A DNA stretch of 64,000 nt from Burkholderia sp. BCC0322. Lineage in GTDB: Bacteria; Pseudomonadota; Gammaproteobacteria; Burkholderiales; Burkholderiaceae. The position numbers were made by a program, and so were the translations under genes. Under the pieces are notes generated by a model that saw only the letters and a list, made by a program, of their open reading frames with translations, was not told the origin of the DNA and searched no databases. The stretch is taken from the NCBI RefSeq assembly GCF_902833045.1, contig NZ_CADFDU010000009.1, forward strand, positions 186,001 to 250,000, given 5' to 3'. This document shows positions 16,239 to 26,359 of this stretch, one piece after another; position 1 is the stretch's first letter, and each line of letters opens with the position of its first letter.

Positions 16239-19049
16239 TCAGCGCTCCTGTTTGCGCAGCAGCACGGCGGTCACGACCAGGATGGCCGGCGCCGCCGCGA
16301 GCAGCGGCCAGAACTGCGACGACAGGTCGGCCAGGCCGAGTGCCTTGTTGAACACGCCGCGGCTGATCGCGAGCATGTAGGTGGCCGGGTAGACCGTGCC
16401 GATCCACTTGCCGGCGCCTTCCAGCGACGACAGCGGCGTGAGCAGCCCCGAGAACTGCACGACGGGAATCAGCGTGCCGACGATCGTCATGAAGATCGCG
16501 GCGATCTGGCTGCGGGTGAACGTCGACGCGAACAGCCCGATGCCCGTGGCCACCACGTTGAAGACCAGCACCGCGGCCGCGAGCGTGAAGAAACTGCCCT
16601 TGATCCGCACGCCGAACGCGACGTCGGCCAGCACGACCATCAGCAGGAAGTTCAGCATGGCCAGCATCACGTAGGGCGCCTGCTTGCCGAGCAGGAATTC
16701 GACCCGTGTGACGGGCGTCACGTACAGGTTGACGATCGATCCGAGCTCCCGTTCGCGGACGACGGCCAGCGCCGTCAGCATCGCGGGCAGCATCAGCAGC
16801 AGCATCGGCATGATGGCCGGAATCATCGCCGGCAGGCTCCTGACGTCCGGGTTGTAGCGATAGCGGACGGCGATCTCGACCGGCGGCGCGAGCGACGCGC
16901 CGAGCCTGCGCTTTGCCTGGTCGCGCAGCCAGTTCTCGTGCATGCCGGCGACATAGCCGCGGATCGTCTCCGCGCGCATCGGCATCGCGCCGTCGATCCA
17001 CGCGCCGATCTCGACGCGCCGGCCGTGCGCGACGTCGCGGGCGAAGCCGGGCGGAATCTCGATCGCGAGCGACAACTGGCCGTTGCGCATGCGCCGGTCG
17101 ATGTCGCGATCGTCCACGAGCGCGGCGCGCGGCACGAAGTAGCGGGAGCCGGCGAGGTTCTGCGCGTAGTCCTGGCTCAGGATCGACTGGTCGCGGTCGA
17201 GCACCGCGAACGTCAGGTTGTCGACGTCGAGGCTGATGCCGATGCTGATCACGCACATCAGTACGAGCGATCCGAACAGCGCCAGCGTCGCCCGCAGCGG
17301 GTCGCGCCGCAGCTCCAGCACTTCGCGCCAGAGATAACTGCCGGCGCGTGCGGGGCTGAACCATGCGGCCGCGCGGCCGGCGCCGGCACAGGCGTCGGCG
17401 TCGGCGTCGGCCGGTGTGCTCAGCCAGCCCGCGTCGGATGCCTCGTCGACCGGCGTGCTGTCCGCTTGCTGCGCATCGGTCAGGTACGCGATGAACGCCT
17501 CCTCGAGCGAGCCGGCGCCGCGCGTGCGCACGAGCTCCCCGGGGGCGGCGCTGGCGAGCACCCGGCCCGCGTGCATCAGCGAGACGCGATCGCAGCGCTC
17601 GGCTTCGTTCATGAAGTGCGTCGAGATGAAGATCGTGACGCGATCGTGCCGTGCCAGCTCGATCATCAGCCGCCAGAAATCGTCCCGCGCGACCGGGTCC
17701 ACGCCGGACGTCGGCTCGTCGAGGATCAGCAGCTCGGGCTTGTGCACCATCGCCACCGCGAGGGACAGCCGCTGCCGCACGCCGAGCGGCAGGCGTTCGG
17801 GCAGTGCGTCGAGCGCGCCGGCCAGCCCGAAGCGCTCGACCATTTCGGCGACCCGCCCCGGCACGTTCGCCTCCGGCACGCCGAACAGGCGCGCATGCAG
17901 CACGAGGTTCTGCCGCACGGTCAGCTCGCCGTACAGCGAAAAGCCTTGCGACATGTAGCCGACCCGCCGGCGCGTGTCGATGTCGTCGGCGGCGACCGGC
18001 TGGCCGAACAGCGTCGCCGTGCCTTCGGACGCGGGGAGCAGCCCGGTGAGCATCTTCATCGTCGTCGACTTGCCGCAGCCGTTGGAGCCGAGGAAGCCGA
18101 AGATCTCGCCGCGACGGATCTGCAGGCTGACGTGATCGACCGCGACGAAATCGCCGAAGCGCATCGTCAGCCCGTCGGCCTCGATCGCATAGCCGGCGGC
18201 GGCATCGGGCTGGAACGGCGCGATCCGGATCGGCTGGTGCCCGCGCCGCTGCGCGTCGGGGAGCAACGCGACGAACGCGTCCTCGAGCGTGCCGCAGCCG
18301 GTGCGGGCCAGCAGCGCGTCCGGGCTGCCGGTCGCCAGCACGCGCCCGGCGTCCATCGCGATCAGCTGGTCGAACCGCCGGGCCTCGTCCATGTACGCGG
18401 TGGCCACCAGCACGCTCATCGCCGGACGGGCGGCGCGAATGCGTGCGATCAGCTCCCAGAACTGGGCGCGCGACAGCGGATCGACGCCGGTCGTCGGTTC
18501 GTCGAGGATCAGCAGGTCCGGATCGTGGATCAGCGCGCAGCACAGGCCGAGCTTCTGCTTCATGCCGCCGGACAGTTTGCCGGCGGGCCGATCCAGGAAC
18601 GGGTGCAGGCCGGTGCTGTGCGTGAGCGCGTCGATGCGGCGCCGCCGCTCCGCCGCGTCATGGCCGAACAGCCGCGCGAAGAACTGCAGGTTTTCCTCGA
18701 CTGACAGCGTCGCGTACAGGTTCCGGCCCAGGCCCTGCGGCATGTAGGCGATGCGCCGGCAGACGCGCGCGCGATGACGGCGTGACGACAGGTCGCCGTC
18801 GAGCGTCCACACGCGCCCCTGCTGGATCGCGCGTGCGCCGGACACGAGCGCGAGCAGGCTCGATTTGCCGACGCCGTCCGGCCCGATCAGCCCGATCATG
18901 CGGCCGGCCGGGATGTCGAGCGTCACGTCGTCGAGCGCGGCCTTGTCGCCGTAGCGCAGCGAGACGCCGGTCAGCCGCGCGACCGGCGCGGGAACCGGCG
19001 GCCCTTCGGTCGCGCCTGCGGCGGTATCGGCCGGGAGCGTCGACTTCAT
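16239..19049 (-). CDS. Fused double ABC ATPase plus ABC-2 permease, RbbA/YhiH-like
   Basis: A 936-residue fusion. ATPase 1 covers about residues 25-260 (Walker [10 protein letters not shown], signature [11 protein letters not shown], Walker [14 protein letters not shown]). ATPase 2 covers about 285-510 (Walker [11 protein letters not shown], Walker [14 protein letters not shown], with an altered signature [14 protein letters not shown]). An ABC-2 permease covers about 570-936 ([21 protein letters not shown]-like block). E. coli RbbA/YhiH shares this order and was reported as ribosome-associated, but the genetic context here is export. Start MKSTLPADT overlaps the start region of the gene order by four bases with the adaptor stop. 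Confidence 0.88.
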   Translation of the reverse strand: MKSTLPADTAAGATEGPPVPAPVARLTGVSLRYGDKAALDDVTLDIPAGRMIGLIGPDGVGKSSLLALVSGARAIQQGRVWTLDGDLSSRRHRARVCRRIAYMPQGLGRNLYATLSVEENLQFFARLFGHDAAERRRRIDALTHSTGLHPFLDRPAGKLSGGMKQKLGLCCALIHDPDLLILDEPTTGVDPLSRAQFWELIARIRAARPAMSVLVATAYMDEARRFDQLIAMDAGRVLATGSPDALLARTGCGTLEDAFVALLPDAQRRGHQPIRIAPFQPDAAAGYAIEADGLTMRFGDFVAVDHVSLQIRRGEIFGFLGSNGCGKSTTMKMLTGLLPASEGTATLFGQPVAADDIDTRRRVGYMSQGFSLYGELTVRQNLVLHARLFGVPEANVPGRVAEMVERFGLAGALDALPERLPLGVRQRLSLAVAMVHKPELLILDEPTSGVDPVARDDFWRLMIELARHDRVTIFISTHFMNEAERCDRVSLMHAGRVLASAAPGELVRTRGAGSLEEAFIAYLTDAQQADSTPVDEASDAGWLSTPADADADACAGAGRAAAWFSPARAGSYLWREVLELRRDPLRATLALFGSLVLMCVISIGISLDVDNLTFAVLDRDQSILSQDYAQNLAGSRYFVPRAALVDDRDIDRRMRNGQLSLAIEIPPGFARDVAHGRRVEIGAWIDGAMPMRAETIRGYVAGMHENWLRDQAKRRLGASLAPPVEIAVRYRYNPDVRSLPAMIPAIMPMLLLMLPAMLTALAVVRERELGSIVNLYVTPVTRVEFLLGKQAPYVMLAMLNFLLMVVLADVAFGVRIKGSFFTLAAAVLVFNVVATGIGLFASTFTRSQIAAIFMTIVGTLIPVVQFSGLLTPLSSLEGAGKWIGTVYPATYMLAISRGVFNKALGLADLSSQFWPLLAAAPAILVVTAVLLRKQER

Positions 19050-20119
19050 TGGGGGACCTTGATCGCGAGGCGCGCGGGCCACGCGGCATTCGGATCGGCC
19101 TTCAGCCACGCGACACCGGGCAGCCCGGTCTTGACGAGCTTCAGATGGCGCTGCAGCAGGTCGCGGTCGATGCGTGCTTTCACCCGGAACATCAGCTTCT
19201 GCCGTTCGGTGGCCGTCTCGACCGTTTTCGGCGTGAACTGCGCGGTGCTCGACACGTACGACACGCGGGCCGGAATCACGTACTCCGGCGCTGCGTCGAG
19301 CACGATCCGCACGTCGGCGCCGAGCGGCACCCGGCCGACGACCGTCTCGGGCAGGAAGAAGGTCATGTAGACGTCCGACAGGTCGACCACGTTGAGCACC
19401 TTGCCGCCGGCCGGCAGCACCTCGCCCGATTCGGCCACGCGATACTGCACGCGCCCGTCGCGCGGCGATGTCAGGTCGCTATCCGAGATGTCGGCCTGCA
19501 CGCGCGCGACCGTCGCCTGCGCGGCCGTCACGGCGGAGTGCGCGGCGACGAGCTGGGCGCGGGTCGCGTCGATCGCGGCCTGCGCGGCCTGCACCTGCGC
19601 GCGCGCCGCATTCACGGTCGCCCGCAGGCTGCCGGCGCGGGCGCGGTCGTCGTCGAGTTCCTGCATCGACGATGCGCCGTCGCGCGACAGCGTCTCGGAG
19701 CGCGCGAGCCGCCGCGTCGCCGCATCCAGTTCGCTTTCCCGCTGGACGACGACGGCCTCGGCCGCCGCCTTGTCGCTGCGCCGCTGCGCGACCTGCGCGT
19801 CGATGCTCGCCGCCGTGTTCACCGCCTGCTCCTCGCGGGCGCGCGCTTCGTCGAGCTGCGCCTGCAGCACGACGACGTCCATGCGCGCGAGCGGCTGGCC
19901 GGCTTTCACGAAGTCGCCTTCGTCGACGAGCATCGCGGTGACCCGCCCCGGCAGCTTGGTCGCGACGTCGATCTCGGTCGCTTCGATGCGGCCGTTGCCG
20001 CTCACGAGGCCGGCATCGGCCTGTCCGTCATGCCAGCGCGTCCATCCGTAAAACGTGATGCCGATCGCGAGCACGGCGACGCCTGCCCCGATCAGAACAG
20101 GGCGCTTGAGGGTTTTCAT
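19046..20119 (-). CDS. HlyD/YhiI-like periplasmic adaptor
   Basis: A 357-residue membrane-fusion protein with an N-terminal anchor ([19 protein letters not shown]) and a split lipoyl domain (first half [20 protein letters not shown]; second half [23 protein letters not shown]). The coiled-coil is long and Ala/Gln/Arg-rich, about residues 90-225. It is the YhiI counterpart of the yhiI-rbbA-yhhJ-type exporter. It overlaps both neighbours by four bases, a sign of translational coupling in the operon. Confidence 0.88.
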   Translation of the reverse strand: MKTLKRPVLIGAGVAVLAIGITFYGWTRWHDGQADAGLVSGNGRIEATEIDVATKLPGRVTAMLVDEGDFVKAGQPLARMDVVVLQAQLDEARAREEQAVNTAASIDAQVAQRRSDKAAAEAVVVQRESELDAATRRLARSETLSRDGASSMQELDDDRARAGSLRATVNAARAQVQAAQAAIDATRAQLVAAHSAVTAAQATVARVQADISDSDLTSPRDGRVQYRVAESGEVLPAGGKVLNVVDLSDVYMTFFLPETVVGRVPLGADVRIVLDAAPEYVIPARVSYVSSTAQFTPKTVETATERQKLMFRVKARIDRDLLQRHLKLVKTGLPGVAWLKADPNAAWPARLAIKVPQ

Positions 20120-21612
20120 CGTAGGGAGTCCGGATTCGTCGATTCGTTGGTCGGGGGCGCGGCGGCGGCATCGCTGTCGCGCGTGGCGCCGCCGAGCGCG
20201 CCATAGAGCGCGACGCGGCTCGACAGCAGCGCCCGGCGCGTCATCACCCATTGCTGTTCCGCGTTCATCAGGTCGCGCTGCGCGTCGAGCACCTCGAGGA
20301 ACCGGGTCGCGCCGCTGTCGTAGCGCAGCTTCGCGAGGCGGGCCCGTTCGGCCTGCGAATCCAGCGTGGCGCGCTCGATGCGCACCTCGTCGGCCAGCCA
20401 GTAACGGGACGCGAGCGCATCGGACACGTCGCGGAACGCACCCTGGATCGTCCGCTCGTACCGCGCGAGCGCTTCGTCGCGCTGCGCATGCGCCAGCGCG
20501 AGATTCGAGCGGTTGCGGCCGCCGTCGATCAGCGGCAGCGTCACGTTCGGGATCACCGACCAGACGCCGGTGCTGGATGTCAGGAGGTCGTGCAGCGCGC
20601 TGCTGCCCGAGCCGATCGAACTCGTCAGCGCGATGCGCGGAAAGAACGCGGCGCGTGCCGCGCCGATATTCGCGCGGGTCGCCTGCAGTTCGTGCTCGGC
20701 CGCGATCACGTCCGGCCGCCGCGCGAGCAGCGACGACGGCAGGCCGGGCGCGAGCGACGGCGCGACGGCGCCGTCGTCGAGCGCGAGCGGCGTGCCGGCC
20801 AGATCCGGCGGCGCGCCGACCAGCAGGGCCAGTGCATCGGCTGCCGACGCGCGTGCCTGCTGCAGCTGGGCACCGAGCGACTCCGCCTGCTGCAGCAGGA
20901 TCTCGGCTTGCGTCAGGTCGAGGCGGGAAATCGCGCCGGCCGCATGGCGAAGCCGGAAAATCCGCAGCGACTCGCGGCGCGTGTCGATCGTCGCGCGGGT
21001 CAGCGCGATGCGCTCGTCGTATTCGCACAGGGTCAGATACGCGTTGGCGACCGACGTGATCACGCTCAGCGTGGCGGCACGCCGGGACGCGTCGCTCGCG
21101 AGATAGCGCTGCAGCGCCGCGTCCTTCAGGTTGCGCACACGGCCCCAGAAATCGAGTTCCCATTGCGTCTCGGCCAGCTGGACATCGTAGACCTGGCCGA
21201 TGAACGGCGCCGGTGTCAGGAAGCCGCCCGGTGCGCGAAACCGCGCATAGGCCGCACCGGCGCCGATCGTCGGCCACTGGTCCGCGCGGCGGATGCCGTA
21301 GACGGCGCGCGCCTGTTCGACGCGGGCAACGGCCGCACGCAGGTCGCGATTGTTGGCCAGCGCCTGTGCGATCAGCGTGCGCAGGCGCGCATCGACGAAG
21401 TAGTCACGCCACGCAGGCACCGGTGCTGCCGCAGGCGCGTGGTCGGCTGCCGGATCCGGAAAGGCGGCGGGAATCGGCGCGGCCGGAGGTTCGTCACGCG
21501 GTGCGAGCGACAGACATCCGGAAAGCAGGCCGATACCCGTTGCGAGCGCAACTAAACGCACGTACCGGAAAGCTGCGATACGGAGGACGGAGGGAAGCGC
21601 GATGGCGCGCAT
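20116..21612 (-). CDS. Efflux outer-membrane lipoprotein, NodT/OprM family
   Basis: A 498-residue TolC-like outer-membrane factor with lipobox LSGC (lipidated Cys33). Family blocks are WRDYFVDARLRTLIAQALANN, QWELDFWGRVRNLKDAALQRYL and RRPDVIAAEHELQATRANIG. It is the first gene of the leftward exporter operon (outer-membrane factor, adaptor, fused ATPase, permease). An FNR-type box with a TATAAG -10 lies 96-109 bases before its start. A GAGG ribosome site precedes the ATG. Confidence 0.88.
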   Translation of the reverse strand: MRAIALPSVLRIAAFRYVRLVALATGIGLLSGCLSLAPRDEPPAAPIPAAFPDPAADHAPAAAPVPAWRDYFVDARLRTLIAQALANNRDLRAAVARVEQARAVYGIRRADQWPTIGAGAAYARFRAPGGFLTPAPFIGQVYDVQLAETQWELDFWGRVRNLKDAALQRYLASDASRRAATLSVITSVANAYLTLCEYDERIALTRATIDTRRESLRIFRLRHAAGAISRLDLTQAEILLQQAESLGAQLQQARASAADALALLVGAPPDLAGTPLALDDGAVAPSLAPGLPSSLLARRPDVIAAEHELQATRANIGAARAAFFPRIALTSSIGSGSSALHDLLTSSTGVWSVIPNVTLPLIDGGRNRSNLALAHAQRDEALARYERTIQGAFRDVSDALASRYWLADEVRIERATLDSQAERARLAKLRYDSGATRFLEVLDAQRDLMNAEQQWVMTRRALLSSRVALYGALGGATRDSDAAAAPPTNESTNPDSLR

Positions 21613-21707
21613 GGAATGCCTCGGCGAATACGGAAACGCGGGGTGGCGCCGCCTCGTGGCGTCGCCGCTTCGGGTTCACTTATATCCGACGAATGACGCT
21701 CCTACCC

Positions 21708-21721
21708 TTGATCTGCATCAC
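21708..21721 (-). promoter_or_regulatory. FNR/ANR-type box (TTGATCTGCATCAC) with -10 TATAAG
   Basis: This matches TTGAT-N4-ATCAA with one mismatch. On the minus strand TATAAG (21684-21679) is centred 33 bases from the box, the class II FNR arrangement. It would start transcription about 60 bases before the outer-membrane factor gene of the RbbA-type exporter. Confidence 0.65.
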
Positions 21722-21949
21722 TTGCGCGGGAATGCGTTTCGAGCGCCGCTTCGGTTGACAGGCTCGCCGGAACGCGCCCGGTCCCGCGGATTGCGCCGGG
21801 CGCCGGGAGCGGGCAAGCCGCGCGGCAACGGTGAGCGGGAGGCCGGATCGGCAAGCGTCCGGCCTTCATGAAAGCCGGACAATTCTCCCGATATCCGGAA
21901 GACTCCCCCGGCCCGCTTCTTGCGTGCGCGATCGCCGTCACGTATATAG

Positions 21950-21961
21950 TGTCAAGCGACA
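21950..21961. promoter_or_regulatory. TGTCAAGCGACA inverted repeat upstream of the ethylene-receptor-like kinase
   Basis: TGTC-N4-GACA lies 58 bases before the GTG start, just after an AT-rich TATATAGT. The identical 12-mer occurs again at 52161-52172 before the DUF3096 gene. It may be an operator shared by the two; the binding protein is unknown. Confidence 0.35.
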
Positions 21962-22019
21962 AATCGATGATGCTGGCCGACCCGAGCCCGGAGGGTTCCA
22001 ACAGGAAGGAGCATGGCGC

Positions 22020-24047
22020 GTGGAAACGATCGCTCAGTTCTTTGCGGCTTCAGGCTTTGTTCCCCATGGCTATTGTCTGCAGTGGTCGCCGGGGCTGATC
22101 TGGTCATACGTGGTTGCCGACGCCATCATCGCGCTGTCCTACTATTCGATACCCGTCGCGCTGGGGATATTCGCGCGCCGTCGCAAGGATCTGCCTTTCA
22201 GCTGGCTGTTCCTGATGTTCGCCGTATTCATCCTCGCCTGCGGCACTACCCATCTGATCTCGATTATCGACATCTGGCAGCCGGTGTACTGGCTGGACGC
22301 GAGCGTCAAGACCCTGACCGCAGCGGCATCGCTCGCCACGGCCATCGTGATATGGCCCTTGATGCCGAAAGCGCTCGCGCTGCCGAGCCCGATGCAGCTG
22401 GACCAGGCGAACCGGGACCTCGTCCGCGAGATCGCGGCACGCCAGGAAGCCGAGAATCAGTTGCGTGCGCTCACCCACGAGCTTGAGCACCGGGTCGCGA
22501 CGCGCACGGCCGAATTCGAAAGCGTCAACGATGCGCTGCGTCGCAAGATCGCCGAGCACGAACGCGCGGAGCTGGCGATACGGGACAGCCAGCAGCAGCT
22601 TCAGTCCATCGTGGACAATGCCGCCACGGTGATCAGCGTCAAGCAGGCGGATCGGCGCTATGCACTCGTGAACCGGCGCTTCGAGGACGTATTCCATGTC
22701 CGCCGTCAGGAGGCATTCGGCAAGACGGACGAACAGATCTTCCCGGCGGAGCGGGCGGCTGCCTATCGGCAGGCGGATGACCGGGTGCTGGCCGGCGAAG
22801 TGGTCGAGACCGAGGAAACCGTGCTCCTCGCGGAGCAGCCTCGAACGTTTCTGTCAGTCCGTTTTCCGATCCGGGATTCGGGCGGACGGATCGTGTCGAT
22901 CGGCGGCATTTCCACCGACATCAGCGAACGCAAGCGCGCGGAAGAACGCCTGCGGCTGGTCGTCGAGGCGTCGCCGAATGCGATGGTCATGGTGAACCGC
23001 GGCGGCCAGATCGTCCTGGTGAATTCGCAGACCGAGCGCGTCTTCGGCTACCCGCGCGACGAGCTGATCGGCCGAAGCATCGAGACGCTGGTGCCGGCCC
23101 GGTTCCGGGCCCAGCATCCGGACCATCGCGCGGCGTTCCTCGCCGCGCCAACGAGCCGCCCCATGGGCGCGGGCCGGCATCTTTCCGGGTTGCGCAGCGA
23201 CGGGACCGAATTGCCGGTCGAAATCGGGTTGAATCCGATCGAAACGGATGAAGGGATGTTCGTCCTGGCGGCCATCGTCGACATTACGGAGCGCAAGCGT
23301 GCGGAGGAAGCGCTGCGCGAGCGTACCGACGAGCTGGCCCGCTCCAATCGCGACCTGGAGCAGTTCGCGTACGTCGCGTCGCATGACCTGCAGGAACCCC
23401 TTCGAGCCGTCGCCGGGCCGTTGCAGTTGCTGCAGCGCCGCTACCAGGGGCAACTGGATGCGCGCGCGGACGAATACATCGGCCACGCCGTCGAAGGCGC
23501 CACCCGCATGCAGGCGTTGATCGAGGATCTTCTGACGTATTCGCGCGTGGGCCGGTCGGACAATCCGTTCCAGCCGATGGCGTGCGCGGCCGCGCTCGAC
23601 AGTGCGCTGAACAATCTTGCCGTGGCACTGGAAGAGGCCGGCGCCGACGTGCACCGGGGTTTCCTGCCGGCGGTGCAGGCCATTCCGTCGCAGCTCGCGC
23701 TGCTGTTTCAGAACCTGGTGGGCAATGCCGTCAAGTTCCGCCGCAAGGAGGCGCCGCTGCAGATCCGGATCGGTGCGGAGCCTTGTGCCGATGGATGGCT
23801 GTTCCGCGTCGAAGACAACGGAATCGGGATCGATGCCCAGTACTTCGAGCGCATCTTCCTGATCTTCCAGCGCCTGCATACGCGCCGCGATTATCCCGGC
23901 ACGGGGATCGGGCTCGCGTTGTGCAAGCGGATCGTGGAGCGTCACGGCGGCAGGATCTGGGTCGAATCCGAACCGGGGCGGGGAACGATCTTTTTCTTCA
24001 CGTTACCGCGCGCGGCAGCGACCGATCCGGACGCCGAAGTCGTTTAA
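22020..24047 (+). CDS. Ethylene-receptor-like sensor histidine kinase (ETR1-type sensor, two PAS, kinase)
   Basis: A 675-residue kinase. Residues about 1-115 hold three membrane helices matching the ethylene-binding domain of plant ETR1. Asp34, Tyr41, Ile44, Pro45, Ile71, Cys74 and His78 fall at the same spacing as ETR1 Asp25, Tyr32, Ile35, Pro36, Ile62, Cys65 and His69; the Cys-His pair holds copper(I) there. A coiled-coil and two PAS domains (about 190-305 and 315-430) follow. The phytochrome-type dimerisation domain has His455 ([13 protein letters not shown]), and the ATPase domain shows [16 protein letters not shown] and [12 protein letters not shown] use the GTG start because AAGGAG stands 9 bases before it. 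A two-gene signalling partner set follows directly. Ligand binding is inferred from residues, not shown. Confidence 0.85.
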   Translation: METIAQFFAASGFVPHGYCLQWSPGLIWSYVVADAIIALSYYSIPVALGIFARRRKDLPFSWLFLMFAVFILACGTTHLISIIDIWQPVYWLDASVKTLTAAASLATAIVIWPLMPKALALPSPMQLDQANRDLVREIAARQEAENQLRALTHELEHRVATRTAEFESVNDALRRKIAEHERAELAIRDSQQQLQSIVDNAATVISVKQADRRYALVNRRFEDVFHVRRQEAFGKTDEQIFPAERAAAYRQADDRVLAGEVVETEETVLLAEQPRTFLSVRFPIRDSGGRIVSIGGISTDISERKRAEERLRLVVEASPNAMVMVNRGGQIVLVNSQTERVFGYPRDELIGRSIETLVPARFRAQHPDHRAAFLAAPTSRPMGAGRHLSGLRSDGTELPVEIGLNPIETDEGMFVLAAIVDITERKRAEEALRERTDELARSNRDLEQFAYVASHDLQEPLRAVAGPLQLLQRRYQGQLDARADEYIGHAVEGATRMQALIEDLLTYSRVGRSDNPFQPMACAAALDSALNNLAVALEEAGADVHRGFLPAVQAIPSQLALLFQNLVGNAVKFRRKEAPLQIRIGAEPCADGWLFRVEDNGIGIDAQYFERIFLIFQRLHTRRDYPGTGIGLALCKRIVERHGGRIWVESEPGRGTIFFFTLPRAAATDPDAEVV

Positions 24048-24058
24048 GGAGAGAGCCA

Positions 24059-24511
24059 ATGCCAGTCGAACTGCTTGATGGTCTCGTCGATATCCTGCTC
24101 GTCGAAGACAGCCCCACCGACGTGATGATGACCCGCGAGGGGCTCGAATATTACAAGGTGCTCAACCCGCTCAAGGTCGTGGAAGACGGCGTGGCGGCGA
24201 TGGCGTATCTCCGCAGGGAAGGGCAGTATCGCGACGCGCGCCGGCCGGGACTCATCATCCTGGACCTGAATCTCCCGAGGAAGAGCGGACGTGAAGTCCT
24301 TCAGGAACTGAAGGACGACCCCGACCTGCGGAATATCCCCGTCGTCATCCTGACCACCTCGAAATCGGAAGAGGACGTGGTGAAGTCCTACGGCCTTCAC
24401 GCCAATTGCTACATCGCGAAGCCGGTCGATTTCGCGAAGTTTGCCGACGTCGTGCGCCGAATCAGCGATTTCTGGTTCGGTGTCGTCACGCTGCCGCCTG
24501 CCGGGCGATGA
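24059..24511 (+). CDS. Rcp1-type single-domain response regulator
   Basis: A 150-residue receiver-only protein. The acidic pair is Glu16-Asp17 and the phosphoacceptor Asp69 ([13 protein letters not shown]), with Thr in ILTTSKS and Lys in YIAKPVDF. The insertion after helix 2 and the NLPRKSG motif are typical of Rcp1-like regulators, which partner phytochrome-type kinases. It lies 11 bases after the ethylene-receptor-like kinase, so it is its probable phosphate acceptor. It has no output domain and must pass the signal on by protein contact or phosphotransfer. Its stop overlaps the start of the next gene. Confidence 0.88.
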   Translation: MPVELLDGLVDILLVEDSPTDVMMTREGLEYYKVLNPLKVVEDGVAAMAYLRREGQYRDARRPGLIILDLNLPRKSGREVLQELKDDPDLRNIPVVILTTSKSEEDVVKSYGLHANCYIAKPVDFAKFADVVRRISDFWFGVVTLPPAGR

Positions 24512-25986
24512 ATACGCCGCTCAAGGAGGTCCGGATCCTGCTCGTCGAGGATAGCCCGACCGACACGTTCCTGATCCGCGAAGCGCTCGCCGAGGTGCAG
24601 GATTTCGTGTCCGTGCTGCTCCATGTCGAGCGCCTGTCGGAGGGCATGGATCACTTTCAGGCAGAACACGTCGACGTGGCGCTGCTCGACCTTGGTCTTC
24701 CGGATTCCCAGGGACTCGACACGTTCAGCAGGCTGCATGCGGCCAAGCCGGAGGTGCCGATCATCGTGCTGACCGGCCTGGACGATCTGTCGGCGGGCTT
24801 GCTGGCGATCCAGGAAGGCGCACAGGACTATCTGCTCAAGCGGGACATTCAACCGGCGTTGCTGGGCCGGGCGATTCGTTATGCGATCGAGCGGCATCAC
24901 GTGTCGGTGGCCCTGGCGGCCAGCGAGGAACGGTTTCAGCTGGCGGTGAGCGGTGCCGCAGCCGGCCTGTGGGACTGGAACCTGCTCACCGGCGCGATGT
25001 ATCTGTCGGCGCACTTCCACGAGATCATGGGATACGACGATCGCGAACTGCCGAATGACGCGCGCGCGCATCTCGACGCGATTCATCCCGACGACGCCGA
25101 CCGTGTGGCGTCGATCCTCGACCGGCATCTGGCGCATGAACGGTCCTACGACGTGGAATACCGGGTCCGCACCAAATCCGGCGAGTTCCGCTGGATCCAG
25201 TCCAGGGGCCAGGCGTTGTGGGACGGCACGGGTGCGCCCTACCGGATGGTCGGCTGGATCATGGACATTTCGGATCGCAGGCGCGCGGAGGAGCAGCTGC
25301 GCGACTCGCGCGAGGAGCTGAAGCGCCTGTCGGCCAGCATCCTGCGCGCGCGGGAAGAGGAGAAGGCGCGAATCGCCCGCGAACTGCACGACGACCTGGG
25401 GCAGCAGCTGACCGCGCTCAAAATGGTGACCGCGGTGCTCGAAAACACACTCAAGGGCGCGGAGGCGGGGTCGCCCGAGGCGATGGTCGGCAACCTGTAT
25501 TCGATGATCGACCAGATCGTCGTGTCGGTGCGGCGCATCGCCGCGGATTTGCGGCCGAGGATGCTCGACGATCTCGGACTGGTCCCGGCCGTCGACTGGC
25601 TGATCGCGGATTTCTCGTCGCGGTACGGCATGCGTGTCCTCAGGCGCATCGATGCGAACCAGATCGCTTTCAACCGCGAGAGCGCAACGGCCGTGTTCCG
25701 GATGGTGCAGGAGGCGCTGACGAACAGTGCGCGGCATTCGGGGGCGACCGAGGTCACGATCGGCATCCGGCGGGACGAGCCGCACTGCATCGTGACGATC
25801 GAGGACAACGGCCTCGGCGCCGACAGCGACGTGCGTCCCGGGTTGAAGTCGTTTGGCTTGCTCGGCATGAGAGAGCGCGCCGAACGCCTGGGCGGTGAAC
25901 TGCGGATCGAGACGGCGCCCGGCCATGGCTTCGCGGTGACGATCGTGATGCCGCTGGCCACGGTCGAGGCCGACGAACCCGACTGA
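24508..25986 (+). CDS. Receiver-PAS-HisKA_3 hybrid histidine kinase (NarX-like kinase core)
   Basis: A 492-residue soluble protein with an unusual order. Receiver: 1-125, phosphoacceptor Asp61 ([12 protein letters not shown]). PAS/PAC: about 140-265 ([18 protein letters not shown] ... [15 protein letters not shown]). NarX/DesK-class kinase: about 275-490, His294 in [12 protein letters not shown] and ATP-binding DNGLGA and [14 protein letters not shown]. The receiver comes first, so it probably senses the upstream kinase through phosphorylation. It would then phosphorylate a LuxR-type regulator; none is encoded nearby. The gene overlaps the Rcp1-type regulator by four bases (ATGA). There are no membrane helices. 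Confidence 0.88.
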   Translation: MNTPLKEVRILLVEDSPTDTFLIREALAEVQDFVSVLLHVERLSEGMDHFQAEHVDVALLDLGLPDSQGLDTFSRLHAAKPEVPIIVLTGLDDLSAGLLAIQEGAQDYLLKRDIQPALLGRAIRYAIERHHVSVALAASEERFQLAVSGAAAGLWDWNLLTGAMYLSAHFHEIMGYDDRELPNDARAHLDAIHPDDADRVASILDRHLAHERSYDVEYRVRTKSGEFRWIQSRGQALWDGTGAPYRMVGWIMDISDRRRAEEQLRDSREELKRLSASILRAREEEKARIARELHDDLGQQLTALKMVTAVLENTLKGAEAGSPEAMVGNLYSMIDQIVVSVRRIAADLRPRMLDDLGLVPAVDWLIADFSSRYGMRVLRRIDANQIAFNRESATAVFRMVQEALTNSARHSGATEVTIGIRRDEPHCIVTIEDNGLGADSDVRPGLKSFGLLGMRERAERLGGELRIETAPGHGFAVTIVMPLATVEADEPD

Positions 25987-26359
25987 GCGCAATTGCCGGC
26001 CCGCCCGATTCGACCTGGATGACGTCTGCGCGCTCCCCGGCCCCATCCGGGTTGCGGTGATTCTTCTGCGCCTCACCCGTCTGCATGCTTCCCCGGCCCC
26101 CCGACCCGCACCGTTGACCTGAATCAAGCAGGGTACGGTGGTTCGGCATCTACCATGGTCAAGGTCGGTCAGGCGCCGGAACGCACGGCCTCGCCGACGC
26201 GCTTCATCGCCGGTTCCGGCTTTCTTCGCGAATCGACGAACCTCAAATAGACAGTCATCCGAATTTTATATTTCACCAACCAGAGACCGGCTCATGGTTG
26301 CCGTCTGTCATGCGGCCCGTCGCATGAGCGGGAGAAGTCAACGTGTGTGGAGAACTGAC
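25987..26359 (+). promoter_or_regulatory. Promoter region of the arc operon
   Basis: 373 bases without a gene. They contain an FNR-type box at 26114-26127, a TACCAT hexamer at 26151-26156 centred 33 bases from it, and a long leader of about 200 bases before arcD. An AT-rich patch (ATTTTATATTTCACC) at about 26265-26280 is unusual for this DNA and could be a second promoter or an argR/IHF-type site. Confidence 0.5.
26114..26127 (+). promoter_or_regulatory. FNR/ANR box (TTGACCTGAATCAA) of the arc operon
   Basis: It matches TTGAY-N4-RTCAA on both halves. Anaerobic activation of arcDABC by ANR is well established in Pseudomonas aeruginosa, so the site fits the downstream genes. The class II -10 spacing is present. 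Confidence 0.7.

Noticed and set aside
15112-18543. A single 1143-codon minus-strand frame
   Set aside because: Only its 3' part (from 16236) encodes a permease; the rest is a shadow of the RbbA-like gene on the same strand in another frame and has no family similarity.
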